6,932 nt of DNA, taken from Nitrosomonadales bacterium (lineage in GTDB: Bacteria > Pseudomonadota > Gammaproteobacteria > Burkholderiales > Methylophilaceae). Under the pieces are notes generated by a model. The model searched no databases. It was not told the origin of the DNA and saw only the letters and a list, made by a program, of their open reading frames with translations. Location: positions 1 to 6,932 of the forward strand of contig JABHXS010000012.1 in assembly GCA_018657165.1 (NCBI GenBank). The letters run 5' to 3'. Positions within the stretch are counted from its first letter, which is position 1, and each line of letters starts with the position of its first letter. Both the position numbers and the translations under genes were made by a program. This document shows positions 1 to 6,715 of this stretch, one piece after another.

Positions 1-1216
1 CCATATTAGTAAGCTAATCGATAAAAACCAACCTGCTGATATTGTTACAGTTGGAGAATCATTAGAGCAGAATTCAGAGTTAACTAAGGTTGGCGGCGTA
101 GCTTACCTGGGGCTTATTGCTGAAAATACTCCTACGGCATCAAATATTTCAGGCTATGCAAAAATTGTTCGTGAAAGATCGATCATGAGAAACCTTGTTG
201 AAGTTGGTTCAGATATTGTAGAAAGCGCTTTTTCCCCACAAGGAAAAGATGCGCAACAATTACTTGATGAATCTGAATCAAAGATATTTCAAATTGCCGA
301 TGCTGGCACCTCTGAAAAATTAGGGTTTATCGACATAAAGGAATTACTACCTAAAGCTGCGCAAAGAATTGACGACTTATATCAGCTCGATGATCCTAAT
401 GGGGTAACTGGGGTCCCTTCGGGATATGCTGATTTAGATCAGAAGACAGCTGGTCTTCAGCCAGGAGATTTGATTATCATCGCAGGTAGGCCGTCTATGG
501 GAAAAACATCACTTGCCCTGAATATTGCTGAACATGTAGGAATGGAAGCGGGTTTACCTGTAGCTATTTTTTCAATGGAAATGGGCGCAGCTCAATTAAC
601 AATGCGTTTATTGGGTTCGGTAGGTAAGTTAGATCAGCATAAGATGAGAATTGGGCAATTAGAGGATGAGGACTGGCCTAAGCTAACTAATGCTTTAGGT
701 GTATTAAACGAGGCCCCGATTTTTATTGATGAGGGTTCTGCTTTAAATTCATATGAAGTTCGTGCAAGGGCAAGAAGGCTTCATAGGCAACAAGGAAAAT
801 TGGGCCTTATTGTGATTGACTATATCCAACTCATGTCATCTGCAAATGAACAGTCTGGAGAAAATAGAGCAACAGAAGTTTCCGAGATCTCAAGATCACT
901 CAAAGCTTTAGCAAAGGAGTTAAATGTTCCTGTTGTAGCTCTATCACAACTCAACCGAAGTGTAGAATCAAGACCTGATAAAAGACCTATGATGTCTGAT
1001 TTAAGGGAGTCTGGGGCTATTGAGCAAGATGCTGATGTAATCATGTTTATTTATCGGGATGAGGTTTATAACCCTGAAACAGCTGAAAAAGGGGTCGCTG
1101 AAATACTTTTATCAAAACAAAGAAATGGTCCGACTGGTACTGTGAAATTAACTTTTCTTGGGCAATATACCCGCTTTGAAAATTATGCTAACCCAGGATA
1201 CGATTCAAATACATAA
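1..1216 (+). CDS. dnaB: Replicative DNA helicase DnaB, 5'-truncated by the window edge
   Basis: This is the hexameric 5'-3' helicase that unwinds DNA at the replication fork and contacts primase and the clamp loader. The frame is open from position 2, upstream of the first in-frame ATG at 185: the codons before it read as the end of the DnaB N-terminal domain (GGVAYLGLIAENTP, then SNISGYAKIVRERS), so 185 is not the true start. About 404 residues are present; against the roughly 470 of E. coli DnaB, some 60-65 N-terminal residues lie off the left edge. The RecA-type C-terminal domain is complete. Walker A GRPSMGKTS is at nt 485-511, Walker B lies in LIVIDYIQLM, the SQLNRSVESR segment follows, and the arginine-finger region KQRNGPTG is near the end. 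No intein interrupts the Walker motifs. The stop is TAA at 1214-1216, and alr follows after 3 nt, so the two are probably cotranscribed. Identification is secure. Confidence 0.97.
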   Translation, partial: HISKLIDKNQPADIVTVGESLEQNSELTKVGGVAYLGLIAENTPTASNISGYAKIVRERSIMRNLVEVGSDIVESAFSPQGKDAQQLLDESESKIFQIADAGTSEKLGFIDIKELLPKAAQRIDDLYQLDDPNGVTGVPSGYADLDQKTAGLQPGDLIIIAGRPSMGKTSLALNIAEHVGMEAGLPVAIFSMEMGAAQLTMRLLGSVGKLDQHKMRIGQLEDEDWPKLTNALGVLNEAPIFIDEGSALNSYEVRARARRLHRQQGKLGLIVIDYIQLMSSANEQSGENRATEVSEISRSLKALAKELNVPVVALSQLNRSVESRPDKRPMMSDLRESGAIEQDADVIMFIYRDEVYNPETAEKGVAEILLSKQRNGPTGTVKLTFLGQYTRFENYANPGYDSNT

Positions 1217-1219
1217 ATC

Positions 1220-2296
1220 ATGCGTCCGTTAAAGGCTTATATCAATTTAAGCGCACTAACTTTCAATCTTCAGTTAGTAAAAAAAATTGCAAAAAATAGC
1301 AAAGTAATGGCTGTTCTTAAAGCCAATGCCTATGGGCATGGTTTGGTTCAGTCTGTGAAAGCAATTAAAAGTGCAGATGGCATAGCAATTCTAACCATTG
1401 AGGAGGCAATTAAAATTAGAGGGGCGGGCTTTAAAAATACAATATTACTACTCGAGGGCTTGTTTACAGCTGAAGATATTTATGAGGCTGAAAAATTAGA
1501 GCTTAACTTGGTCGTGCATAACGAGCAGCAGATTGAATACCTAAATGATGCGACACTAAAAAATCCAATTAACGTACATTTAAAAATAAATACGGGAATG
1601 AACAGGTTGGGTTTTCCTCCTGATCAAATTGATTATTTAATCGAAAATTTAAATGTTAACCCTAATGTATCGGGCATAACTTTAATGACCCATTTTGCAA
1701 CAGCCGATGAAAAAGAGGGGATAGCAAAGCAGTTAGCCTGCTTTAATCGGATTACGAATAATTATAATTTCAGTAGCTCAGTTGCTAATTCGGCAGCTCT
1801 CTATAAATTTCCTGAAGCAAGGCTAGATTGGGTTAGGCCAGGCATTATGCTATATGGAGCATCTCCTTTTGAAGATATTTCAGCAAAAAAAATGGACGTG
1901 AAGCCTGTGATGTCGTTAATAAGTAAAATTATTGCCATTCAGAATATAAAAAAAGGACAGGCTGTTGGTTATGGAAATAATTATATCGCTAAGAAAGATA
2001 TGCGTATTGGAATAGTTGCATGTGGATATGGCGATGGTTACCCGAGGCATGCCAAAACAGGAACCCCAGTCTTTGTTCATCACAAAAATACAACGACTGT
2101 TGGAAGGGTTTCTATGGATATGCTATATGTTGATATATCAAATATTGCGGATGCAAAAATAGGCTCAAAAGTAGAAATGTGGGGAAATCATATTTCTGTG
2201 GATGAGGTTGCAAAGAATTCAGGCACTGTCGGATACGAATTGTTATGTAATATATCAGCTTCATCTAGAGTTCCTATGGAGTACTTAGATGGCTAA
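1220..2296 (+). CDS. alr: Alanine racemase (PLP-dependent)
   Basis: This cytoplasmic PLP enzyme interconverts L- and D-alanine and supplies D-Ala for peptidoglycan. At 358 residues it is the usual length. The N-terminal TIM-barrel carries the PLP-lysine motif AVLKANAYGHG, with K34 as the Schiff-base lysine. LKINTGMNRLGF (K122, R129) matches the segment that holds the carboxylated lysine and the substrate-binding arginine in characterised racemases. RPGIMLYG (R206) contacts the PLP ring nitrogen in the family. The C-terminal beta domain has the catalytic tyrosine Y270 in GYGDGYPR, RVSMDM (M299), and the closing GYELLCNISASSRVP segment. All catalytic residues I know for the family are present, so the enzyme should be active. 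The ATG lies 3 nt after the dnaB stop with no good Shine-Dalgarno nearby, which suggests translational coupling to dnaB. Its 3' end overlaps radA by 8 nt. Whether it is the biosynthetic (alr) or catabolic (dadX) type cannot be settled from sequence; its place beside dnaB favours the housekeeping form. Confidence 0.96.
   Translation: MRPLKAYINLSALTFNLQLVKKIAKNSKVMAVLKANAYGHGLVQSVKAIKSADGIAILTIEEAIKIRGAGFKNTILLLEGLFTAEDIYEAEKLELNLVVHNEQQIEYLNDATLKNPINVHLKINTGMNRLGFPPDQIDYLIENLNVNPNVSGITLMTHFATADEKEGIAKQLACFNRITNNYNFSSSVANSAALYKFPEARLDWVRPGIMLYGASPFEDISAKKMDVKPVMSLISKIIAIQNIKKGQAVGYGNNYIAKKDMRIGIVACGYGDGYPRHAKTGTPVFVHHKNTTTVGRVSMDMLYVDISNIADAKIGSKVEMWGNHISVDEVAKNSGTVGYELLCNISASSRVPMEYLDG
2278..2281 (+). 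promoter_or_regulatory. Ribosome binding site for radA inside alr
   Basis: GGAG lies 7 nt upstream of the radA ATG at 2289 and within the last codons of alr. It is among the clearer Shine-Dalgarno matches at a gene start in this window. It supports the ATG at 2289 and independent initiation of radA, despite the 8-nt overlap with alr. Confidence 0.55.
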
Positions 2297-3659
2297 AACT
2301 AAAACGGCTTACCAATGTCGGGAGTGTGGCGGTACCTCATCAAAATGGCAGGGCCAGTGTCCGCATTGTTTTATTTGGAATTCTCTGGATGAAACAATTA
2401 TTCAGTCAAAAAACCCATCAAGATTTGCTGCATTATCTAAGACTAATGAGCTCACAAAGCTTGATGATGTAAAAGCATTAGCCATACCTAAAAGAAAAAC
2501 CAATATCTCGGAGTTTGATCGTGTTTTGGGTGGGGGCTTTGTTCCGGGAGGCGTTATTTTGATTGGGGGTGATCCTGGTATAGGTAAATCCACAATCTTA
2601 ATACAAGCATTGTCTAAAATTACTCAAGACCCAAAAGATAATTGCAATGTAATTTATGTTAGCGGAGAGGAGTCTAAAGAGCAGATTGCCATGAGAGCAA
2701 AAAGACTTGAATTGGAGGTCTCTGATATTTCAATATTGTCTGAAATTAATCTTGAGAAAATTGTAAGCGTTATTCAAAAAAGTAAGCCAAATGTTGTTGT
2801 TATTGACTCTATTCAAACAATTTATTCTGAAGAAATGACTTCGGCACCTGGGTCTGTTACTCAAGTCCGAGAATGCTCGGCTCAGTTAACCAGAATAGCT
2901 AAACAATTTGACATCACAATGCTTCTTGTTGGCCACGTTACAAAGGAGGGCACTCTGGCTGGACCTAGGGTATTAGAACATATCGTAGATACAGTTTTAT
3001 ACTTTGAGGGTGATCCGAGCTCTAGCTTCAGAATGATTAGGGCATTTAAGAACCGCTTTGGAGCAGTCAATGAATTAGGAGTATTTGCGATGACAGAGAA
3101 GGGGTTAAAAGAGGTAACTAACCCATCAGCCCTTTTTCTTTCACATCACCATAAGGAGGTGAATGGTTCTTGTATCACATGCATTCAAGAGGGATCAAGA
3201 CCGATGCTCATAGAAATACAGGCGCTTGTTGATAATGCTCATGGACACTCACCCAAAAGGCTGTCTGTCGGTTTAGATCAAAATAGATTAGCCATGTTAC
3301 TTGCGTCACTTAATCGTCATGCTGGTATTGCCTGTTTCGATCAAGATGTCTTTGTAAATGCAGTTGGGGGGGTAAAAATTACAGAACCTGGCGTTGATTT
3401 AGCTATTTTATGTGCCATTGTTTCATCATTTACTAACCACCCGCTGGATCAAAAAACAGTTATTTTTGGTGAAATTGGTTTAGCGGGAGAAGTGAGGCCT
3501 GTTCAAAGAGGCCAAGAGAGACTAAAAGAGGCTGCAAAATTAGGCTTTACTAAGGCAATTATTCCAAAAGCAAATCAAGCTAAACAAAAAATTACTGGTA
3601 TTGAGATATTCCCAGTTGATAATCTTTACCAAGCTATTAAATTATTGAAGGATATATAA
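2289..3659 (+). CDS. radA: DNA repair/recombination protein RadA (Sms)
   Basis: RadA is a RecA-like ATPase that drives branch migration and processes recombination intermediates in repair and natural transformation. At 456 residues it has normal length and all family parts in order. An N-terminal C4 zinc finger has C10, C13, C24 and C27 (CRECGG, then GQCPHC). The RecA-type ATPase core has Walker A GDPGIGKST at about 94-102 and Walker B VVVIDSIQT at about 169-177. The RadA-specific KNRFG motif is at 254-258. From about residue 290 there is a Lon-protease-like C-terminal domain (GGVKITEPGVDLAI, then GEIGLAGEVRPV), which in this family acts as a DNA-binding/hexamer scaffold, not a protease. The ATG overlaps the alr stop by 8 nt and has a GGAG site 7 nt upstream. 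It is probably the last gene of the dnaB-alr-radA unit, because the next gene runs the opposite way. Nothing is missing. Confidence 0.97.
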   Translation: MAKTKTAYQCRECGGTSSKWQGQCPHCFIWNSLDETIIQSKNPSRFAALSKTNELTKLDDVKALAIPKRKTNISEFDRVLGGGFVPGGVILIGGDPGIGKSTILIQALSKITQDPKDNCNVIYVSGEESKEQIAMRAKRLELEVSDISILSEINLEKIVSVIQKSKPNVVVIDSIQTIYSEEMTSAPGSVTQVRECSAQLTRIAKQFDITMLLVGHVTKEGTLAGPRVLEHIVDTVLYFEGDPSSSFRMIRAFKNRFGAVNELGVFAMTEKGLKEVTNPSALFLSHHHKEVNGSCITCIQEGSRPMLIEIQALVDNAHGHSPKRLSVGLDQNRLAMLLASLNRHAGIACFDQDVFVNAVGGVKITEPGVDLAILCAIVSSFTNHPLDQKTVIFGEIGLAGEVRPVQRGQERLKEAAKLGFTKAIIPKANQAKQKITGIEIFPVDNLYQAIKLLKDI

Positions 3660-3672
3660 AATATTCTATTAC

Positions 3673-4527
3673 CTAGGCTTTGTTAATCCATGAAAAATCA
3701 AGCATTGTTAGAATTGAAATTATTAACTTTCTAAACCAGGGTAGGGTAGTTTTTTGGTTGAGAATTTTTTCTGGGTCATCTTTTTCAATCTTGTTTAGAA
3801 GCACATAATAAATATTCCCCATCACAAGGCCTATTTTTTGAGACTTTTTATCCTCACTAGGAAGGGACTCAATTGCTAAGCCATAAAATTGTTTAGCTCT
3901 TTCTACCTGGCTTTTAACTAAAGCTTTAATTTTCTCTCCATTCTTTAATGAAATAATTTCCTCCTCTGATATGCCTAACTTCGCTAATTCATCTAATGGT
4001 ATATAAATCCTTCCCCTTCTGGCATCCTCTCCTAAATCTCTAATGATATTGGTTAGTTGCAATGCAATCCCTAAATTATGAGCAAATTTGAGGGTGTTTT
4101 TATTTTTGAACCCGAAAATGTGTGCGGAGAGAATGCCAACGCATGAAGCCACCCTATAGCAATAGAGCTGCAGCTGTTTAAAGCTTTCATAGCGATTAAG
4201 TTTTACATCCATCTCCATCCCGTCAATGATTTCATCAAAATGTGCCTTTGATAATTCAAAGAGCGATATAAATGGATGCAACGCCTTGCTGACTGGATGC
4301 TGAGGGGCGCCCTTAAATAGCCTTTCAATTTCCTCTCTCCACCAATTCAATTTACTGCTCGCAACCTCATGATCAAGGCACTCATCGGCAATATCATCAA
4401 CCTCCCTACAAAAAGCATACAAAGCAGTTAAAGCCTCGCGCTTTTCTTTTTTTAAAAAAATAAAAGCAGTTAAGAAGTTTGAGTGACTTTCTTTTGTTTT
4501 TTGCTGGCAATACTCTTGGGGCGTCAT
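3673..4527 (-). CDS. hpnD: Presqualene diphosphate synthase HpnD (squalene/phytoene synthase family)
   Basis: HpnD condenses two farnesyl diphosphates into presqualene diphosphate, the first step of the bacterial HpnCDE route to squalene and hopanoids. The 284-residue protein is an all-alpha trans-isoprenyl synthase. The first aspartate-rich motif is DDIADE at 44-49 after YAFCREV, the catalytic-tyrosine helix is YCYRVAS (122-128), and the second aspartate-rich motif is RDLGEDARRGRIYIP (D164, D168) after LQLTN. The segment GMEMDVKLNRYESF is typical of HpnD and separates it from carotenoid phytoene synthase (CrtB), the main alternative. Near the N-terminus the usual SFYY of the family reads NFLT (17-20). 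The start ATG overlaps the hpnC stop (ATGA), and no Shine-Dalgarno is visible, so translation is probably coupled to hpnC. It converges on radA with 13 nt between the stop codons. No hpnE follows. HpnD versus another family member is fairly sure; actual hopanoid production is not shown here. Confidence 0.9.
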   Translation of the reverse strand: MTPQEYCQQKTKESHSNFLTAFIFLKKEKREALTALYAFCREVDDIADECLDHEVASSKLNWWREEIERLFKGAPQHPVSKALHPFISLFELSKAHFDEIIDGMEMDVKLNRYESFKQLQLYCYRVASCVGILSAHIFGFKNKNTLKFAHNLGIALQLTNIIRDLGEDARRGRIYIPLDELAKLGISEEEIISLKNGEKIKALVKSQVERAKQFYGLAIESLPSEDKKSQKIGLVMGNIYYVLLNKIEKDDPEKILNQKTTLPWFRKLIISILTMLDFSWINKA

Positions 4528-5369
4528 TTTTTTATGATAGATTGACTAAATAAAATTAACCAATCTAATTTTGAAATTTTTGGGGGGTCGATAAACCAAT
4601 CACAATCTTCTCGCCTCAGCCTACTAATTAATAAATCAGCTCCTGCAATCAAAATTTTTATTTGGAGCTTGAGTCGCCCATTAAGGTTTTTACTTAAAGG
4701 GCTGCCTTTTTTTAGCAGCAACTCTATTCTTTTTAGCCACGGTGTTTTAAACATCTTCCAATTTTGATTGAATGTTTGGGTTTCAATATCAGACTTTGTT
4801 AATTTAAACTTAAACATTTCTTTTGTGGGGATATATATCCTACCTTTTAAAAAATCCTCATGGATGTCTTGGCTTATTCCAATTAAAGCAAGTGCCCGGC
4901 ATAAGTTATTTGCGTAGCCAATATTCCTCTTTTGGTCTTCATTAAACAGCTTGAGTATCATCTCCCCAGCAGGGCAGGCCGCTTTATTACAATAGTTAAT
5001 TAGGTCATTAAAATCTATGTAAGTTTTATTATTAATATCCTGTTTAAATGCTGAAATAAGCCTTTCAAACAGCTTTGGATCGATAGAGTATTTATTTACA
5101 ATCTTTTCTATATCTTTAAAAAAAGGATCATCAATTTTTTTTTTATTATTTATTGCTTTAATATTTATTTCAATTTCTTTTAGCAATTTATGCCTTTGTA
5201 TTTTAGTAAGTTTACCTTCATCTGCAATATCGTCTCCATTTCTTGCAAATGAATAGAGCAGGGTGGCAGCATCACGATGTGCTTTGGGGAATAAAAGAGT
5301 CGCCACAGGAAAATTTTCATAGTGTTTTTTTGTTTTTTTAGCTTTTTCAAGGGTAAGATATTGACTCAT
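4524..5369 (-). CDS. hpnC: Hydroxysqualene synthase HpnC (squalene synthase-like), divergent
   Basis: HpnC converts presqualene diphosphate to hydroxysqualene, which HpnE then reduces to squalene. The 281-residue protein has the HpnC hallmark HYENFPVATLLFP (16-28) and the first aspartate-rich motif FARNGDDIADEG (41-52). The Tyr of the catalytic helix is Y126 (YCNKAACPAGE), the second motif is QDIHEDFLKGRIYIP (167-181), and the end has the expected PPKISKLDW. Some residues differ from what I recall of the family: G164 where Asn is usual before the second motif, and E136 where Arg is usual in NPVGR. The gene is more AT-rich than its neighbours, its product is rich in Lys, Ile and Asn, and it has a 10-base A run on the coding strand at 5135-5144. 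The ATG has no evident Shine-Dalgarno. It is the first gene of the hpnC-hpnD unit and diverges from the phosphorylase gene. Assignment rests on these motifs plus adjacency to hpnD; specificity could have drifted. Confidence 0.86.
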   Translation of the reverse strand: MSQYLTLEKAKKTKKHYENFPVATLLFPKAHRDAATLLYSFARNGDDIADEGKLTKIQRHKLLKEIEINIKAINNKKKIDDPFFKDIEKIVNKYSIDPKLFERLISAFKQDINNKTYIDFNDLINYCNKAACPAGEMILKLFNEDQKRNIGYANNLCRALALIGISQDIHEDFLKGRIYIPTKEMFKFKLTKSDIETQTFNQNWKMFKTPWLKRIELLLKKGSPLSKNLNGRLKLQIKILIAGADLLISRLRREDCDWFIDPPKISKLDWLILFSQSIIKK

Positions 5370-5421
5370 AAATTAAGTATGCCATAGACTGGCAGTTTAA
5401 TGATTTAGAATAGGGCGCAAA
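5370..5421. promoter_or_regulatory. Divergent intergenic region with candidate promoters for hpnCD and mtnP
   Basis: Only 52 bp separate the start codons of hpnC (minus) and the phosphorylase gene (plus), so both promoters should lie here or reach into the genes. On the plus strand TAGAAT at 5406-5411 is a good -10 candidate, with a weak -35 TAGACT at 5385-5390 (15-bp spacer); this would give a very short leader. A partial Shine-Dalgarno AGGG is at 5412-5415. On the minus strand CATACT (5381-5376) is a weak -10 and would make hpnC nearly leaderless. A short inverted repeat, GCCA-N5-TGGC, is at 5381-5393 and may be chance. Promoter positions are inference from consensus only. Confidence 0.3.
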
Positions 5422-6168
5422 ATGATTGGGGTAATAGGCGGGACAGGCTTAAGAAAAATAGATGGGCTCACTATAGTAAGGGAGGAGATAGTTGATACGC
5501 CTTATGGAAAACCATCTGATAAAATAATTATAGGGAAGCTTGGTAACCATGAGGTTGCCTTCTTAGCTAGGCATGGTGAAGGACATACCATACCACCACA
5601 CTTGATTAATTATAGGGCAAATATTTTCTCACTTAGGGCGTTAGGTGTAAGGGCTATTTTGGCTGTTGCAGCTGTAGGCTCAATTTTAGAAGAACTAAGA
5701 CCGGGATGTATTGTGTTACCTCATCAGATTGTTGATTACACCTATGGACGAGAGCACACGTTTTTTGATGGCATAAATAATCCTGTATCGCATATTGATT
5801 TCACAAATCCCTACAGCTCAAAATTAAGAAATTTACTCTGTGAAAATACCTCATTAGAAGGTATCAATTTTATTAAAGAGGGTATTTATGCTGCTGTGCA
5901 AGGCCCAAGATTAGAAACGGCCGCAGAAATAGATAGGTATGAAAAAGATGGAGCAACTATAGTGGGGATGACAGGGATGCCTGAAACAGCTTTAGCAAAG
6001 GAGTTAGGGTTGTCATACGCTGCAATATGTCCCGTTGCAAATTTTGCAGCTGGCAGAGGGAGCAGTAAAGATGGCATTACACATGAGGAGATTAATAAAA
6101 AATCTGAGTTGATGGCGCTCAATGTTAGTGAATACTTAAAGGTTGTGATTGAGGCTTATGGCAGTTAG
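5422..6168 (+). CDS. mtnP: S-methyl-5'-thioinosine phosphorylase (MTAP/PNP family)
   Basis: This enzyme phosphorolyses S-methyl-5'-thioinosine to hypoxanthine and methylthioribose 1-phosphate, salvaging the by-product of polyamine and acyl-homoserine-lactone synthesis. The 248-residue protein starts directly with the family N-terminus IGVIGGTGL, whose T8 is in the phosphate-binding loop. FLARHGEGH (R50, H51) is the second phosphate contact. PPHLINYRANIFSLRALG, the HQIVDYTYGREHTFF segment, VQGPRLET, and GMTGMPETALAKELG (182-196) follow in the usual order. At the base-recognition site CPVANFAAG, N207 aligns with the Asn of Pseudomonas MTIP and of 6-oxopurine nucleoside phosphorylases, where adenine-specific MTAP has Asp. 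This favours methylthioinosine over methylthioadenosine as substrate. The ATG at 5422 is preceded by AGGG at 5412-5415. The 3' end overlaps the deformylase gene, so both are probably cotranscribed. The family is certain; the inosine-type specificity is a residue-based inference. Confidence 0.9.
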   Translation: MIGVIGGTGLRKIDGLTIVREEIVDTPYGKPSDKIIIGKLGNHEVAFLARHGEGHTIPPHLINYRANIFSLRALGVRAILAVAAVGSILEELRPGCIVLPHQIVDYTYGREHTFFDGINNPVSHIDFTNPYSSKLRNLLCENTSLEGINFIKEGIYAAVQGPRLETAAEIDRYEKDGATIVGMTGMPETALAKELGLSYAAICPVANFAAGRGSSKDGITHEEINKKSELMALNVSEYLKVVIEAYGS

Positions 6169-6673
6169 AGAAATATTAAAGATGGGTAATCCTATTTTGC
6201 TTAAAGAGGCTGAGCAGGTAAGGGAACTTGATACCCCTGAGCTGCATGAATTAATTAAGGATATGATGGATACCATGATAGCTGCAGAGGGAGCTGGACT
6301 TGCAGCACCGCAAATTGGAGAAAGTATTCAGTTAGTTATATTTGGTATTGAAAAAAATGAGCGATACCCAGAGGCCGAAGAGGTTCCATTTACTGTGCTT
6401 ATTAACCCCATCATCAAACCCCTAACTGAAGATAAAGAAGATGACTGGGAAGGTTGTTTATCACTGCCTGGGATGCGGGGTGTGGTACCGAGGTATAAGG
6501 CAATTAACTATAAGGGTTTTGATCAATACGGCAATAAGATTGATAGGGATGTAGAGGGGTTTCATGCGAGGGTGGTTCAACATGAGTGTGATCATCTCCT
6601 TGGAATTTTATACCCAATGCGCATTGAAAATATGAAGCTGTTTGGTTTTCATGATGAAATATTTGTCGAATAA
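6158..6673 (+). CDS. def: Peptide deformylase
   Basis: Peptide deformylase removes the formyl group from the initiator fMet of nascent proteins, using an Fe2+-type metal centre at the ribosome exit. From the ATG at 6158 the protein has 171 residues. It shows the three family motifs: GAGLAAPQIG (45-54, with Q52), EGCLSLPG (98-105, with metal ligand C100) and HECDH (142-146, with metal ligands H142 and H146 and general base E143). Acidic residues around EDKEDDW and the ending FGFHDEIF fit the longer proteobacterial subgroup beginning MAVREILKMGNP, often a second deformylase beside the one encoded with fmt. I chose 6158 because that conserved N-terminus starts there; an in-frame TTG at 6149 would add three residues. 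The gene overlaps the phosphorylase gene by 11 nt, with GAGG at 6151-6154 as a close Shine-Dalgarno. A tRNA gene follows after 42 nt. Function is secure; the start is probable. Confidence 0.95.
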   Translation: MAVREILKMGNPILLKEAEQVRELDTPELHELIKDMMDTMIAAEGAGLAAPQIGESIQLVIFGIEKNERYPEAEEVPFTVLINPIIKPLTEDKEDDWEGCLSLPGMRGVVPRYKAINYKGFDQYGNKIDRDVEGFHARVVQHECDHLLGILYPMRIENMKLFGFHDEIFVE

Positions 6674-6715
6674 GTTTTGTTTAATCTAGTAACGTTATGA
6701 TAAAATTCCGACTTC
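6674..6715 (+). promoter_or_regulatory. Candidate promoter/leader of tRNA-Ser
   Basis: The 42-nt gap between the def stop and the tRNA contains TATGAT at 6696-6701, a 5/6 match to the sigma-70 -10 box. The -35 side is poor: TTTTGT (6675-6680) with a 15-bp spacer or TTGTTT (6677-6682) with a 13-bp spacer. A start near 6708 would leave a leader of only a few bases before the mature tRNA. The tRNA could instead be read through from def. No intrinsic terminator is visible after def. Confidence 0.35.

Noticed and set aside
820..1044. Open minus-strand frames inside dnaB, radA and the phosphorylase gene (e.g. 820-1044, 2402-2593, 2882-3070, 5886-6122).
   Set aside because: They lie fully opposite well-conserved coding sequences, match no family I recognise and have no start signals; they are shadows of the real genes.
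1..2296. Alanine racemase gene sandwiched between two RecA-fold ATPase genes, considered as an unusual functional link.
   Set aside because: dnaB-alr-radA is a common arrangement in betaproteobacteria as I recall it, so this is ordinary context.
4447..4460. Perfect T7A7 palindrome in hpnD, with an A AAA AAA G heptamer in the coding frame that resembles a -1 frameshift site.
   Set aside because: It encodes ordinary family residues (F-L-K-K), no alternative-frame product or stimulatory stem is evident, and such runs are expected at this base composition.
3673..5369. Carotenoid phytoene synthase (CrtB) as identity of the two minus-strand genes.
   Set aside because: The tandem pair and the HYENFPVA and GMEMDV signatures fit HpnC and HpnD, and no carotenoid gene lies nearby.
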